In this document: positions 34,875 through 47,350 of the stretch, piece by piece | Numbering within the stretch: position 1 is the first letter of the stretch | How the letters are laid out: every line of letters starts with the position of its first letter | NCBI GenBank assembly: GCA_026874595.1 | Contig: CM049309.1 | Span: 92,154,723-92,218,722, forward strand | Reading direction: 5' to 3' | Source of the DNA: Sipunculus nudus | Taxonomy: Eukaryota; Annelida; Sipuncula; Golfingiida; Sipunculidae | DNA: 64,000 bases | Program-made: the position numbers and the translations under genes | The notes under the pieces: generated by a model | Databases searched by the model: none | Told to the model about the DNA's origin: nothing | What the model saw: only the letters and a program-made list of their open reading frames with translations

Positions 34875-34905
34875 AATAAAAAATAATATATAATACAATA
34901 ATAAA
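34875..34905 (+). terminator. Poly(A) signals of the phosphorylase-like gene
   Basis: AATAAA occurs at 34875-34880 and again at 34900-34905, 99 and 124 bases after the stop codon. Either would give a short 3' UTR. A TTTATT at about 34915 is AATAAA on the minus strand. Confidence 0.6.
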
Positions 34906-35103
34906 TTTAACAACTTTATTTAACAATAATAAGCTCACAATAGTCAGCTGTTGATGGAAGAGTTTCCCGAGAAATGCTTAAACATCTGCAAACACTGAAA
35001 AACAATTTAATTGCTAATGACAATTTCTAGGAATTTGAAATATTCATCAGGCTTGTATTCTCTAAAGGTCATTAAATTTAATTAAAACACCAGTATTATT
35101 TAA

Positions 35104-35340
35104 TCAGGTAAATACACAGAAATGGTTCAGGTTCAAAAGAAAGGGGGCAAGCAAGGGGGAAGAAGTTGAAAGTAGCGTGCAGGAGCGACCTCTGGTGGCG
35201 TGTATAGCTGTTATCGTCTCGCCGTGCAGGCTTCCATTACGCTTCTTCGTTAAGCTCCAGTTAGTGACTGCTGCTGAGTGACCATCAGCGCCCTCTGTGC
35301 TGATCATCCTTTCAGATGTTTGTCCGCGGTTATCTGGCAT
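35104..35340 (-). CDS. Small unrecognised ORF, possible convergent gene
   Basis: A 78-codon frame from ATG at 35340, opening MPDNRGQTSERMISTEG. A minus-strand AATAAA lies at about 34920-34915, 190 bases after its stop. It lies in a GC-richer patch with two CTCF-like motifs. No homology recognised and no splice site needed. It could be a small gene ending tail-to-tail with the + strand gene, or simply an open frame in a regulatory region. The second is at least as likely. Confidence 0.2.
   Translation of the reverse strand: MPDNRGQTSERMISTEGADGHSAAVTNWSLTKKRNGSLHGETITAIHATRGRSCTLLSTSSPLLAPFLLNLNHFCVFT
35184..35198 (-). promoter_or_regulatory. CTCF-like motif
   Basis: Minus-strand CCACCAGAGGTCGCT differs from CCASYAGRKGGCRSY at one position. 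A weaker core lies at 35287-35298 (GCGCCCTCTGTG). Both lie a few hundred bases after the phosphorylase-like gene, where a boundary element would be reasonable. Confidence 0.35.
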
Positions 35341-37910
35341 TATTGAAAGTTAATTAAAATATTTATTAAGAAGTCGAGAACAGTAAGCATATTGCGTTAG
35401 TCACGTACAAAGTCACCAGCTTGTGTTCAGTAGCAAATCTGTGTCGGAGACGAACGTCCAGCGCGGAGGAATTCATTGTGTAGAGATGGTAGACCGGATG
35501 TTCCTTAGGACACAACATTCCTCACCCCGCCGTACCCTCACTGCACGTTATGAGTCCGGTCGGGCTCTTGTTTCCTGTTTCCATTAAAGCAATTTGCAAA
35601 TAAAAGCACAAGTGGTGCACAAGTTCATTTAAGCTCGTATAGCAAAGTGCTTAATATTATCATCTTTGCCATGTGACGTTTTCAGGCTTACATGTACGAG
35701 CGTTCTTGCAGAGTGAATCTTGACTGATTAAGCCCCTTTCATACATGTGCATATCTTGTGAAAATCAAAAAAGCTTTGTTTCATTGCAGGGTGTCTCAAA
35801 TATATGAAGTGTTCACAGTTTTGTTCTTGTTTACATTGCGAACTTTTATCCACAACAGAGAACTACAACTACATACTTGATGTGCCCCGGCCTAATAAGC
35901 TATCCAGTTCAAGGTTACTTAAATATCGCGTTTCACTGCTGCCAAGCTAGTGCTTATAGCCGCCAATGTCGACGTCACTACGTTATAATCTACAATATTT
36001 ACGCTCTCATCCCGATTCCCGGACCAATGAGAGAGAAACATGGCCCTTGAACTAGTGTAACAAGTCAATTCCCGGAAAACTTGTCTCAATGAAAGATATA
36101 GAAGCAAACATGAAAGGTTATACAGCTGATTTTTTAAAGAGACATGCTTCTGTTTATACTTCTCTTTATAAAAAACGATACTGAATGCAGATGAGAGGTT
36201 GATCATTCTGGTTCGGTCCAATAGCTAACTTGCAAAGGAACAAAGAGCATAACGGACCAACTCGAGAAGTGGGAAAAGGACTTCGGAGTACGTATTCGTA
36301 AGGAGTACATATTGACGTCTACACCATCTACTATTTTAATATAGAAAACACTAAGAATTAGATGTACAATCAGTAATCACAAATAAACCACAGTGCTTAA
36401 AAGACGCAGCACTAATCAGGTCATAACGTGCCTGGCGCTACACTCAATGATTGTTAAGTATTGTGTATATAAACGTGACGATAGGTGTGTTATGGAATAC
36501 CAAGTTTCAGTGTTGAGGAATGTGTTGGTGTTGTGGACTAGAGATATAATTCGTAATGGCGAAATGCATTTGTAAAAAGTGTCTCATATTTCACCGCTGT
36601 TTACAGGTGATGTTTTCTTTGTTTCTTGTGTCAGCTGATTTTTATTATACATGTCTTTATATTGGTCAAATAAATGTGCTTTTTTAATACACACTGAAGC
36701 AGATGTTGTGATTACATGTGACCCGCGGGTCATGACGCTCAGTTGAGGAGCACGACATGTAACACTCTAGCTTTTTATAAGCGAGTTTTAAATTTCACAA
36801 CTGTTAGTGACACTTTATAAACGGCTTGACCCGAATTTGCTCAAACTCTGTTACTGGTGCACATTATTTTCGCTTTTCTCCAGTTCCCACTGCGGAGTTA
36901 ACAGTCATATTATTGCCGTCTCATGATTACAATTGATCTTGTTTAATAGTCAAGAAATTGTAGATCGCACCAAAATATCAAGTTTTCATAAATCAACATG
37001 CACCACTTATTGCTTTCTAAGTAACCACGTATTGCCTTCTGAGTAACCATAATTGAAACAGGATGACAGTATGTTTTATTAGAGCAAATTTCTCTTTTAT
37101 AGCCTGATGCAAAGTATATTATTACTGATACTCTCACGTGTCTGCTTTTACAAAAAAGTTCATTAGACACATGAGAATAAAAACTGTCTTATGTTCTCCT
37201 TTGTCAACATGCCCGGCAAATGTAAAACTAATATATGTAACCATATACGAGAACCATTGAATATATGTTGGCTCTGAATAGATCTATAATCTGTCAAATT
37301 GTGATCACACAATGTCAAGTTGGAACGATTTGCAGTATGTTATAGAAAGGACTGCTGAAGGGACAAAGACCTGTTCCTATAGCCTATCACGACTTAGTCT
37401 TTCAATTGTAGTGAATTTCCTCTCAAACATTTTATAATGTGCATCAATTGGCATTTAACTCTAGGAACAATCAAAAGTGTGATACCTGAAAAAAATGCCA
37501 TGTAATGTGGCCGAATTTATATATTGATTTTTAGCGTTTTGTGTTTGGATGACAGTTCAATTATGATAGTTATTTAGTTTTAGAATATTTACAGTTCATA
37601 CATCCGGCCGGCGTCTGTCACCTGTGACATTTTGGACAGAGGCCTTAACGGCATTACTACATAAACACGCAGGACAAGAGGCCGTCTGGGGGAAAGATAT
37701 GATAAGGATGAGAATCAAACAACAATCAGTTAAAACATTAACAAGATAAAATGGTGCTTCCCTTCTTTGAAAGATTTTCGTGTTTGATAACATTAAGAGC
37801 ACCAGTAAAGATCTGTAAAATATATATCCGTCCTAGCCACAACAGCTTAATTGTTTGTGTTACCGGACTGGTGCAGAAATGCATACAGACGACACTGCTA
37901 GAAGTTTAAC
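35341..37910. other. Intergenic DNA without a supported gene
   Basis: No exon is supported. The patch 35430-35580 is richer in CpG and could be a promoter. ACCCGCGGGTCATGACGCTC near 36722 has a relative near 39489 (ACCCATGGGTCACGGCGCTC), a short dispersed repeat. The remaining open frames are short and AT-driven. Confidence 0.4.
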
Positions 37911-39038
37911 CTCCACAACTCCCCATGCATCAGAGGGCTGGAAGTTTTACATCAACAACTCCCCATGCATCAGAGGGCTGGAAGTTTAAGATCAACAACT
38001 CTCCATGCATCAGAGGGCTAGAATTTTAACATCAACAACTCCCCATGCATCAGAGGTCTGGAAGTTTCACATCAACAACTCCCCATGCATCAGAGGGCTG
38101 AAAGTTTAACATCAACAACTCCCCATGCATCAGAGGGCTGGAAATTTAACCTCCACAACTCCCCATGCATCAGAGGGCTGGAAGTTTAACATCGACAACT
38201 CCCCATGCATCAGAGGGCTGGAAATTTAACCTCCACAACTCCCCATGCATCAGAGGGCTGGAAGTTTAACATCGACAACTCCCCATGCATCAGAGGGCTG
38301 GAATTTTAACATCGACAACTCCCCATGCATCAGAGGGCTGGAATTTTAATATCAACAACTCCCCAGGCATCAGAGGGCTGCAAGTTTAACATCAACAACT
38401 CCCCATGCATCAGAGGGCTGCAAGTTTAACATCATCAACTCCCCTTGAATCAGAGGGCTGCAAGTTTAACATCAACAACTCCCCATGCATCAGAGGGCTG
38501 GAATTTTAACATCAACAGCTCTCCATGCATCAGACGGCTGGAAGTTTAACATCAACCACCGCCCATGCATCAGAGGGCTGCAAGTTTAACATCAACAACT
38601 CCCCATGCATCAGAGGGCTGCAAGTTTAACATCAACAACTCCCAATGCATCAGAGGGCTGCAAGTTTAACATCAACAACTCCCCATGCATCAGAGGGCTG
38701 CAAGTTTAACATCAACAACTCCCAATGCATCAGAGGGCTGCAAGTTTAACATCAACAACTCCCCATGCATCAGAGGGCTGCAAGTTTAACATCAACAACT
38801 CTCCATGCATCAGAGGGCTGGAATTTTAACATCAACAACTCCCCATGCATCAGAGTGCTGGAAGTTTAACATCAACAACTCCCCATGCATCAGAGTGCTG
38901 GAAGTTTAACATCAACAACTCCCCATGCATCAGAGTGCTGGAATATTAACATCAACAACTCCCCATGCATCAGAGGGCTGGAATTTTAACATCAACAACT
39001 CCCCATGCATCAGAGGGCCTGGATTTTAACATCAACAC
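37911..39038. repeat. 40-bp satellite, about 28 copies
   Basis: The unit opens GAAGTTTAACATCAACAACT and continues CCCCATGCATCAGAGGGCTG. Variants cluster along the array (GAAATTTAACCTCC, GAATTTTAAC, CAAGTTTAAC, CAGAGTGCTG), showing local spread of variants. Each unit includes the palindrome ATGCAT. It ends in a poly-C run at 39038-39051. No long open frame. Confidence 0.98.
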
Positions 39039-39899
39039 CCCCCCCCCCCCCCTTGATTTATTTACTTTTGCTGTTTGTAAGTATATCTGGGGTCCTGCAA
39101 CTTTTGAAACAAAAATCATAGCAACAGATACTAAGTAGCCCCGTGCAAGGCTTTCTTAACCCTTTACTGTTCAGATTAGCCTGTGGATTGTCACACTCCT
39201 ACTGTTCAGATTAATTTTGCATTTTTTCAACATTTTGACATGAATCTGTATAAGAGACATTAACTCAGTAACCGTTAAAGGTATCTTTGTGAAATTTTCA
39301 GCATTTTCAGCAGGTAAATGTCCTTTATGTTATTTTATTATTAACTACATACCTGGTTTGATATGTATGTAACTAAGGTATATACAGGTAAAAACAAGTA
39401 AATCGTACTACCTGTATTTCTACTCACTGGTATATCAAAAAAATGACACCTTCATCCTGTTCAGATAACCCATTAACCATTTGATAATAACAAGGGACCC
39501 ATGGGTCACGGCGCTCAGCTGATCGTGATTGGACTATAAATGTTTCTCCACTGTGATACTATATCGAGTCGATAAAGCTTATGAATATCATGTACATGTT
39601 GGGCTATTATAAAGGAATGTAATGTAATATGTGAGTAAATGATAAATGAAATTACCTGACTGATGGATTAATAGAGTCAAATAAAGTGGTTTATTTTTTA
39701 TTTATTTAGGAGGGGTTGAAAATTGTGATATATTTGAGCAAATATGAATGCAATGACAGCAGTAATAAGCAGTAGTAGATGATAAGGCTATTTGTTGAAG
39801 GATCTAAAGTGTATGGTAGTCTGCAAGCGTTCAATTTGACAGATATGATGTTATGATTAACTATGCTGATGAAGTGATTTATGAATATGTGACTGTATG

Positions 39900-42655
39900 A
39901 CACAATATCTCTTTAGTCTTGACAAGGTACATTATTGTGATGCCCACTATGTCTACATATTACACAATATTGACATAATTTCTGGTATGTACATAGGTAC
40001 CTATGGACGAATAGTTATACAAAATATTAAAGTATGAATATATCTGATTCATCTTGTTCTTGCTTACTGAGGCTGACTTTGGGATGGGGTTCGGAGAAGG
40101 GAAAAGTGAGGGCAGCACGAAGGTGGATGTAGAAATATTCTATTGTAATGTTTTTCATTTATATAAGAATATGAAAAGCTAAGAGGAAAGGGGCCCTCCT
40201 ACTTGGTTATAGTAAAGTTCTAAATATATGATTGCAAACTAATACTCTGACAAGACTGTCATGAAGAAAAACAGTAAAAGTTTTGAGATACTGTGTTGCA
40301 TACAAAAATTTACAGATGGACAGGCAAGTGGACAGAATGGACTAATACCTTTATTTCACTTTCAAGAGAATAATGCATTTAAGTTTATATATAATCCTAT
40401 TTTTTTAAGCAGATCCACTTTTTCCATTAAGAAGTTTTTATCTGTATCATTTTTTTTATTTACAGGTTTATAAATTTTTAATTAAAAAACCTGAAAATAT
40501 AAGTTAAAATATTAGAATTGTTGCAAAAGTTGCAATCATTATATATACAGAGTAAAAAACATTGGGTCATATTATGCATACACATATATTTTATTATTTT
40601 TAAATCATAAATGTTTTGTCTGATTTTAAAAGAAAATAATGCCACAACATGGCATCTACAAGAATATTCCTTGAATCACTATTAAAAAGTTTTGCATATT
40701 GGAGTTTTCAGGACATGCTTAATTTTATTCACCAAAATAAAATAAAAGTAAATTTGACAAAATAAAACATCTTTTCAAATAAAGTATACACACTGTTGGT
40801 TGAATGAGGGACAAACAATATCATTGTGCTAATTACTATCCCAGTTTTAATTAATTACTGGAATTAATAGTCAATTTCACACCTGGTGAAGTTTTTACTC
40901 TTCTGGAGTAAGGAATTACTTATCTCATGAACATCCAGACTTTCACAGCAATACACCACTTTGTGGACACAATTAAATGTACACTTTAATCATTGTAACC
41001 CTGGTGGTTCAATACAAAATCTAAAATGTAGCATGTCCAAGAATAAAATAAAATACAGAAAAATTATAACATTCATCTAGTTTATGCACCAGCTGGGGGG
41101 GGGGGGGGATGAGTGCAGGGCGAGGGGAAGCCTGCTAGTAGTGGCCAAGCTGGGCCAAGGTAAGCTGCCTGGGGTGGGTTACATAATGCAAGTGAAGGCT
41201 GTACTACTAGGTGGGCTAGATGTAAACAACACTTGACATGGTGTGTGAAAACATGAATAAAAGCTGTTCATTCCAATCAATTTCTTTTGAAAGTTCAGAT
41301 TTTAAAAGATTAAATCCTTATGCATATATGCTGGGAAAATTAAATCAACAGTGCCAAAGTTGGACAAAATTTAAGGTATTGTTTTTTATGCTAATAACTT
41401 GAAAAATTTGCAAAATTCAGATCTAATTTTGGGTAAACAATTGAATTTTGATTAAATAAAGTTATATTCCTGAAAAAAGGTCTCTAGGTTCAGCAATTCT
41501 CATGTGAGTAAATATATTTCCTGATTTTTTAAAAAATTGCATTATGTTTTGGCCCATAACTTCAAAATAATACTCAATACTGACCTAATTTTTGGTATGT
41601 TCATAGAAAATGTATAAAAGAATGTGAATACTAAATACGATCAAAAACAGATCAGTGGTTTTGATATTAGGCAGCCTTGAAGTGTAACAATGGCTTTTTT
41701 TTATGGAAAACGGAGTTTTTTTCCTTAATATCTCGAAGGAACAAAGTCCTAATGACCCAATTTTCGGTATGGTAGGAGATTTTGGGGTATATCTAAAATT
41801 ATGTCAACAGCCTGGGGAGCATAGAGATGTGCACTGAATGACCTACAGTCATCAAAATGGACTGCTTGACAATGTAAGGGAATACAACAAGAGCCTCAAA
41901 AAAAATCAATAACTAGCCTAATTTTGCAGCTTTTATTTTCAAATTTCAGATTTTAACAGATAAAATCCTTATGTATACATGGTGTGAAAATTAAATCCAC
42001 AGTACTTACAGAAAAAAAACGTGCCATGGCCAAAGTTGGGCAAAATTTAAGGTACCAATTTTATATTTTTGCCAATATTTAAAAAAATTTAACAGATTTT
42101 GATCTAATTTTTGGTATACAATTAAATTTTGATTAATTAAAGTTGTATTACTGGAAAAAAGTCCCTACCTTTAACACTTTGGGTCTTAAGTGACAAAATA
42201 TCTTCCTGATTTTTTTACAAAGTGCATTATGTTTGGGCCAATAACTTTTTGAAATTATATAATACTGACTTAATATCTGGCATGTACATAGGAACTATAT
42301 AGAGGAATATATATGGTAAATATGAAGAAAACCAGATGAGTGGTTTTGATATTAGGCAGTCCTGAAGTGTGAAAATAGATTTCTAATAAAAAATTGAGGT
42401 TTTTCCTTAATATCTCAAAGGAACGAAGTCCTATTGACCCAATTTTTGGCATGGTAGGAGATTATGGGGACATCTAACTGTATGCCGAAATTCAGATTCG
42501 TAGGTCCAACGGTGTCGAAACGTGCCAGTCTTACGGACGGACATCCAGACGGACAGACAGACAGACGGACGGACGGACGGACAGACAGACGGACGGACGA
42601 CGGACAATGGACCATGACTATAGCTCAGATGACTTATAGTCAGCTGAGCTAAAAA
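39900..42655 (+). repeat. Long dispersed repeat with internal duplication and ACGG tail
   Basis: Blocks near 41340-41800 recur near 41990-42440 (GCCAAAGTTGGNCAAAATTT, TTTTGATATTAGGCAG, TTCCTTAATATCTC). Related phrases start at about 39960 (ACATAATTTCTGGTATGTAC). The end carries an ACGG/ACAG run (42530-42607) and then AGTCAGCTGAGCTAAAAA, a 3' end I associate with bivalve interspersed repeats. A minus-strand relative is at 12355-13110. No coding frame, so probably non-autonomous or decayed. Confidence 0.65.
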
Positions 42656-43531
42656 GGAAATGTAAGGATTTTTTTTTCACTCTAAGGAAATTATTAATTA
42701 AAGGTAAGAAAAAGGTAAATGAATTGGTTTAATAAAGGAAAGGGAACCACCTAAGAACCAGAGGGTGCAAGTAAATTTGGATTGCTGAACGGTCCAAATC
42801 TACCGCGTCATCCCTCAGGCAGCGGTGACGCACTGACGCAGCAAACTTTTCTCACCCAATCGGATCTACTTTTACATCGGCAAGGTTCACGTGATATTGT
42901 CTGGCGTGTTTATTTTGTAAAGTCTTTTTAATGGACAAGGTTCACGTGACCGAGTCTGGCGTGTTTATTATAAGAAGCATCATGAGATGCAGTGCCGACT
43001 GGCGGTCGATTTTTTTTTTTTTTTTTTAGGGGGGGGGGGGGGGAGGTTGGAGTTACCTGGAACCATCCTCTCACGTCATGCCATATATATGCATTAGAAT
43101 GGATTCTTTCCCGCAGGGATCAGAAACTTGATTGCGTTTCTTGTTCACCGCTTGTTTATATACTTTCATTAATATGTCTAAACTCTACAGATCTGGCATG
43201 GGCAAGTGGTAAATTAATCAACCCCCTCCAACCCCCCCTCCCCCCTAAAAAATAGTCTGCCATAAAAAAGGGTGTACAATTACCTGTAAGTGGGAGGTTT
43301 TATTCTACTCTCACACATACCGGGTTTGTTGGTCATCCAAGGTAGCCCGCCACACATACTAAAACGCACCTTTAGAAATCCTCCTGCTGCGGAACCGAAG
43401 AAACCACTTGATAAACCTTTAGTAACCATTCATTCAGGCTTTAATGTAAACGGTTTAAAATATTGTAGGAAAAAGTCTGTTTTAACGAGTATGGATTCAT
43501 ACACAAAGTAAAATTTTCTAGGCATCGGAGA
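42656..43531. other. Unique spacer with homopolymer runs
   Basis: Contains T and G runs at 43010-43045 and a C-rich patch at 43220-43245. CAAGGTTCACGTGA occurs twice (42881 and 42939), each followed by TCTGGCGTGTTTATT, giving a 58-bp direct duplication. No gene seen. Confidence 0.5.
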
Positions 43532-46048
43532 CGCCATTCTGCATAATATACCCAGACAATTAAGGCATACACCATCATACTGCATAGTATCCTCAGACAA
43601 TTAAGGAATACACTCGCCATACTGCATAGTATATCAAGACAAGGCATAAAACCCTCCATACTGCATAGTATCCCCAGACAAGGCGTACACCCTCCATACT
43701 GCATGGTATCCCTAGACAGTTGAGGCAAACAGCCACCAAACTATCTCCAGACAAGGCTTACACCCTCCATACTATCCCCAGACAATTAAGACATACACCC
43801 TTCATACTGCACAGTATCCCAAGACGAGGCATACACCCTCCATACTGCATAGTATCCCAAGACAAGGCATACACCCTCCATACTATCCCCAGACAATTAA
43901 GACATACACCCTTCATACTGCACAGTATCCCAAGACGAGGCATACACCCTCCATACTGCATAGTATCCCAAGACAAGGCATACACCCTCCATACTGCATA
44001 GTATCCCCAGACAGTTAAGGCATACACTCTCCATACTATCCCCAGACAAGGCATACACCCTCCATACTGCACAGTATCCCCAGACAAGGCATACACCCTC
44101 CATACTGCATAGTATCTCAAGACAAGACATGCACCCTCCATACTGCAGTATCCCCGAGAAGGCATACACTCTCCATACTGCTTAGTATCCCAAGACAAGG
44201 CTTACACCCTACATACTGCATAGTATCCCCAGACAAGGCATCCATCCTCACCCTCCATACTGCATAGTATCCCCAGACAGTTAAGGCATACACCCTCCAT
44301 ACTGCATAGTATCCCCAGACAGTTAAGGCATACACCCTACTTACTGCATAGTATCTATGCAAAGACAAGGCATACACACTTCATACTGCACAGTATCCCC
44401 AGACAAGGCATACACCCTCCGTACTGCATAGTATCCCCAGACAAGGCATACACCCTCCGTACTGCATAGTATCCCCAGACAAGGCATACACCCTCCATAC
44501 TGCATAGTATCCCCAGACAAGGCATACACCCTCCATACTGCATAGTATCTATCCCAATACAAGACATACACCCTTCATACTGCATAGTATCCCCAGACAA
44601 GGCATACACCCTCCGTACTGCATAGTATCTATCCCAATACAAGACATACACCCTTCATACTGCACAGTATCCCCAGACAAGGCATACACCCTCCGTACTG
44701 CATAGTATCCCCAGACATGGCATACACCATCCGTACCGCATAGTTTCCCCAAGACAAGGCATACACCCTCCATACTGCATATTATCCCAAGACAAGGCAT
44801 ACACCTTCCATACTGCATAGTAACTATCCCAAGACAAGGCATACACCCTCTAACTGCACAGTATCCCAAGACAAGGCATACACCCTCCATACTGCATAGT
44901 ATCCCCAGACCAGGCATACACCCTCCATACTGCATAGTATCCCAAGACAAGGCATACACCATCCATACTGCATAGTATCCCCAAAGAGTCGAGGCATACA
45001 CCACCCATACTGCATAGTATCCCCAGAGAGTTAAGGCATACACCATCCATACTACATAGTATCCCCAGAGAGTTAAGGCATACACCCTCCATATTATCCC
45101 CAGACAAGGCATACACCCTCCATACTGCATAGTATCCCCAGACAGTTAAGGCATACACCATCCATACTGCATAGTATCCCCAGAGAGTTAAGGCATACAC
45201 CCTCCATATTATCCCCAGACAAGGCATACACCCTCCATACTGCATAGTATCTATCCAAAGACAAGGCATACACACTTCATACTGCACAGTATCCCCAGAC
45301 AAGGCATACACCCTCCGTACTGCATAGTATCCCCAGACAAGGCATACACCCTCAATACTGCATTGTATCCCCAGACAAGACATACACCCTCCATACTGCA
45401 TAGTATCCCAAGATAAGGCATACACCCTCCGTACCACAGTTTCCCCAAGACAAGGCATATACCCTCCATACTGCATAGTATCCCAGGACAAGGCACACAC
45501 CCTCCATACTGCTTAGTATCCCAAAACAAGGCATACACCCTCCATACTGCATAGTATCCCCAGACAAGGCATAGACCCTCCATACTGCATAGTATCTATC
45601 CCAAGACAAGACATACACCCTCCATACTGCACAGTATCCCTAGACAAGGCATACACCCTCCGTACTGCATAGTATCCCAAGACAAAACATACACCCTGCA
45701 TACTGCAGTATCCCTAGACAAGGCATACACCCTCCATACTGCATAGTATCTATCCCAATACAAGATATACACCCTCCATACTGCATTGTATCTATCCCAA
45801 TACAAGATATACACCCTCCATACTGCATAGTATCACCAAACAAGGCATACACCCTCCATACTGCATAGTATCCCCAAACAAGGCATACACCCTCCATACT
45901 GCATAGTATCCCCAAACAAGGCATACACCCTCCATACTGCATAGTATCCCCAAACAAGGCATACACCCTCCATACTGCATAGTATCCCCAAACAAGGCAT
46001 ACACCCTCCATACTGCATAGTATCCCCAGACAATTAAGGCATACACCG
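43532..46048. repeat. 38-bp satellite, roughly 65 copies
   Basis: The unit is CATACTGCATAGTATCCCCA followed by GACAAGGCATACACCCTC. Variants insert GTTAAG or CTATC or lack TGCATAG, and larger blocks of about 113 bp are repeated (43751 versus 43863; 45061 versus 45172). Because 38 is not a multiple of three and the minus strand has no stop in any phase, long minus-strand frames of a 38-residue Cys/Tyr/Trp-rich repeat (for example VWRVYALSGDTMQYGGCMPC) arise. They overlap in all frames and are not evidence of a gene. Confidence 0.98.
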
Positions 46049-46620
46049 TCCCAAATCAAGGTCAATATCACAGGTTTTCAAACTCTTTCGGCAACTTATC
46101 ATTTGATATATTCCATCCTTATTTTCATAATTATTCGACAATAATGCGACACACCGACATGGGCCATCTGACTGGAATAAAATTTTACTTTTATATTAAC
46201 GACATTTCCTGACACTGCAAAGTAGCAGCATCATGATGTGCAAAAACTGTTGGAAACGCATTTGTTATATAAGACCTAAAGCCAAGCCCCCCCCCCCCCC
46301 CCCCACACACACACAAACACACACAATACATTACAGAGGGATGAAATAAAATGTAAATATAGAAAGAGTTAATAGAGTTTAAGTCCACCACAAGGTTTAC
46401 CTCCCAACTCATAGAGATTGGCATTCCAGAGAAATTAAAACTGTAAAACATATTGTTTGAATAGTTTATTCATGGGATAAACTATAAATGCATGGTTAAT
46501 AACTATGAACAACCACGTTTGCCCTATTTACATAAACTTTCATAAACTTCTGGACTAGTTTTAGTTTGTCCGGTTCACACACAACGCTGTATGTCAACAA
46601 CAGCACATCTGAGCACACCC

Positions 46621-46635
46621 CCGGCAGGGGGCGCT
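46621..46635 (+). promoter_or_regulatory. CTCF-like motif
   Basis: CCGGCAGGGGGCGCT differs from CCASYAGRKGGCRSY at one position and resembles the vertebrate CTCF core closely. It sits in a GC-rich patch between two large satellites. Confidence 0.35.
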
Positions 46636-47335
46636 CCGGATAGCTCGTACGGTCAAACACTGATGCCAGAAGGCACGCCGACAGACCCGTGCCCGGCATC
46701 CGGGTTCTATCTGCATAGATTTCGAGCGATCTACACGCTTGCACAGTCGAACCATTTATACAAAACCAGATACAATAGATATTCATGTACACGGATTAAA
46801 CTGACAACTAATGCTAAATTATATACATCAACCTGACTTGTGGCTAATAAAGATCCAAGCCTTCCTAATAAAACTATGCAGGCGTTTATATGCACGTCAC
46901 TATTGAAATAATGACAAATAAGGTACAACGACGTGCACGCTTAATACACCCACATGTGGTTAGACCTATCACTACATAATTCCCAACCACTCCATGTCCG
47001 TCAGTGTGTGTGTCAATCTGCCTAATCTGTGAGTATGGTTACAGTACACCGCAGGCCACTAATCATAGGAAATATACACTAGGACCAAAGTCAGCTGTTT
47101 CCCTAAGACACCAAGTCTAACTATACGTACCACAAAGACACCTGAAGCGAGTAGCTATCAACAAGCAACACTGCGCGTTTGTGCGGGTTTGTGAGGATGC
47201 GAGAGCATCACTAACAGAGACTTAACTAAAGAGCCCAGTTTCTGTTCTTTCAAATTAAATATTAAACACTGCCAGTGGATATACTCAGTAATGATGCGGC
47301 GCACACCTACACACATAATATGCAGCCAATAAGTT

Positions 47336-47350
47336 CCACCAGAGGTCGCC
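47336..47350 (+). promoter_or_regulatory. CTCF-like motif
   Basis: CCACCAGAGGTCGCC differs from CCASYAGRKGGCRSY at one position. It is nearly the same word as the minus-strand site at 35184-35198, in the opposite orientation, so the two face each other across the 40-bp and 38-bp satellites. A weaker minus-strand relative is at about 47540-47555. Confidence 0.35.

Noticed and set aside
37911-39038. CRISPR-like regular repeat
   Set aside because: Units are contiguous with no unique spacers, and the host is a eukaryote.
42415-42652. Frames rich in Arg/Thr/Asp/Gly or Ser/Val/Arg/Pro
   Set aside because: Translations of the ACGG/ACAG simple repeat at the end of a dispersed repeat.
43758-45500. 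Cys-rich minus-strand frames up to 216 codons
   Set aside because: They overlap in several frames over the 38-bp satellite and restart at indels. The cysteine pattern comes from the repeat and is not a knottin or toxin-like family.
46496-46836. Open frames on both strands in a GC-rich patch (81 and 98 codons)
   Set aside because: Neither has splice sites, recognised domains or a poly(A) signal in context. GC-rich DNA lacks stops by chance.
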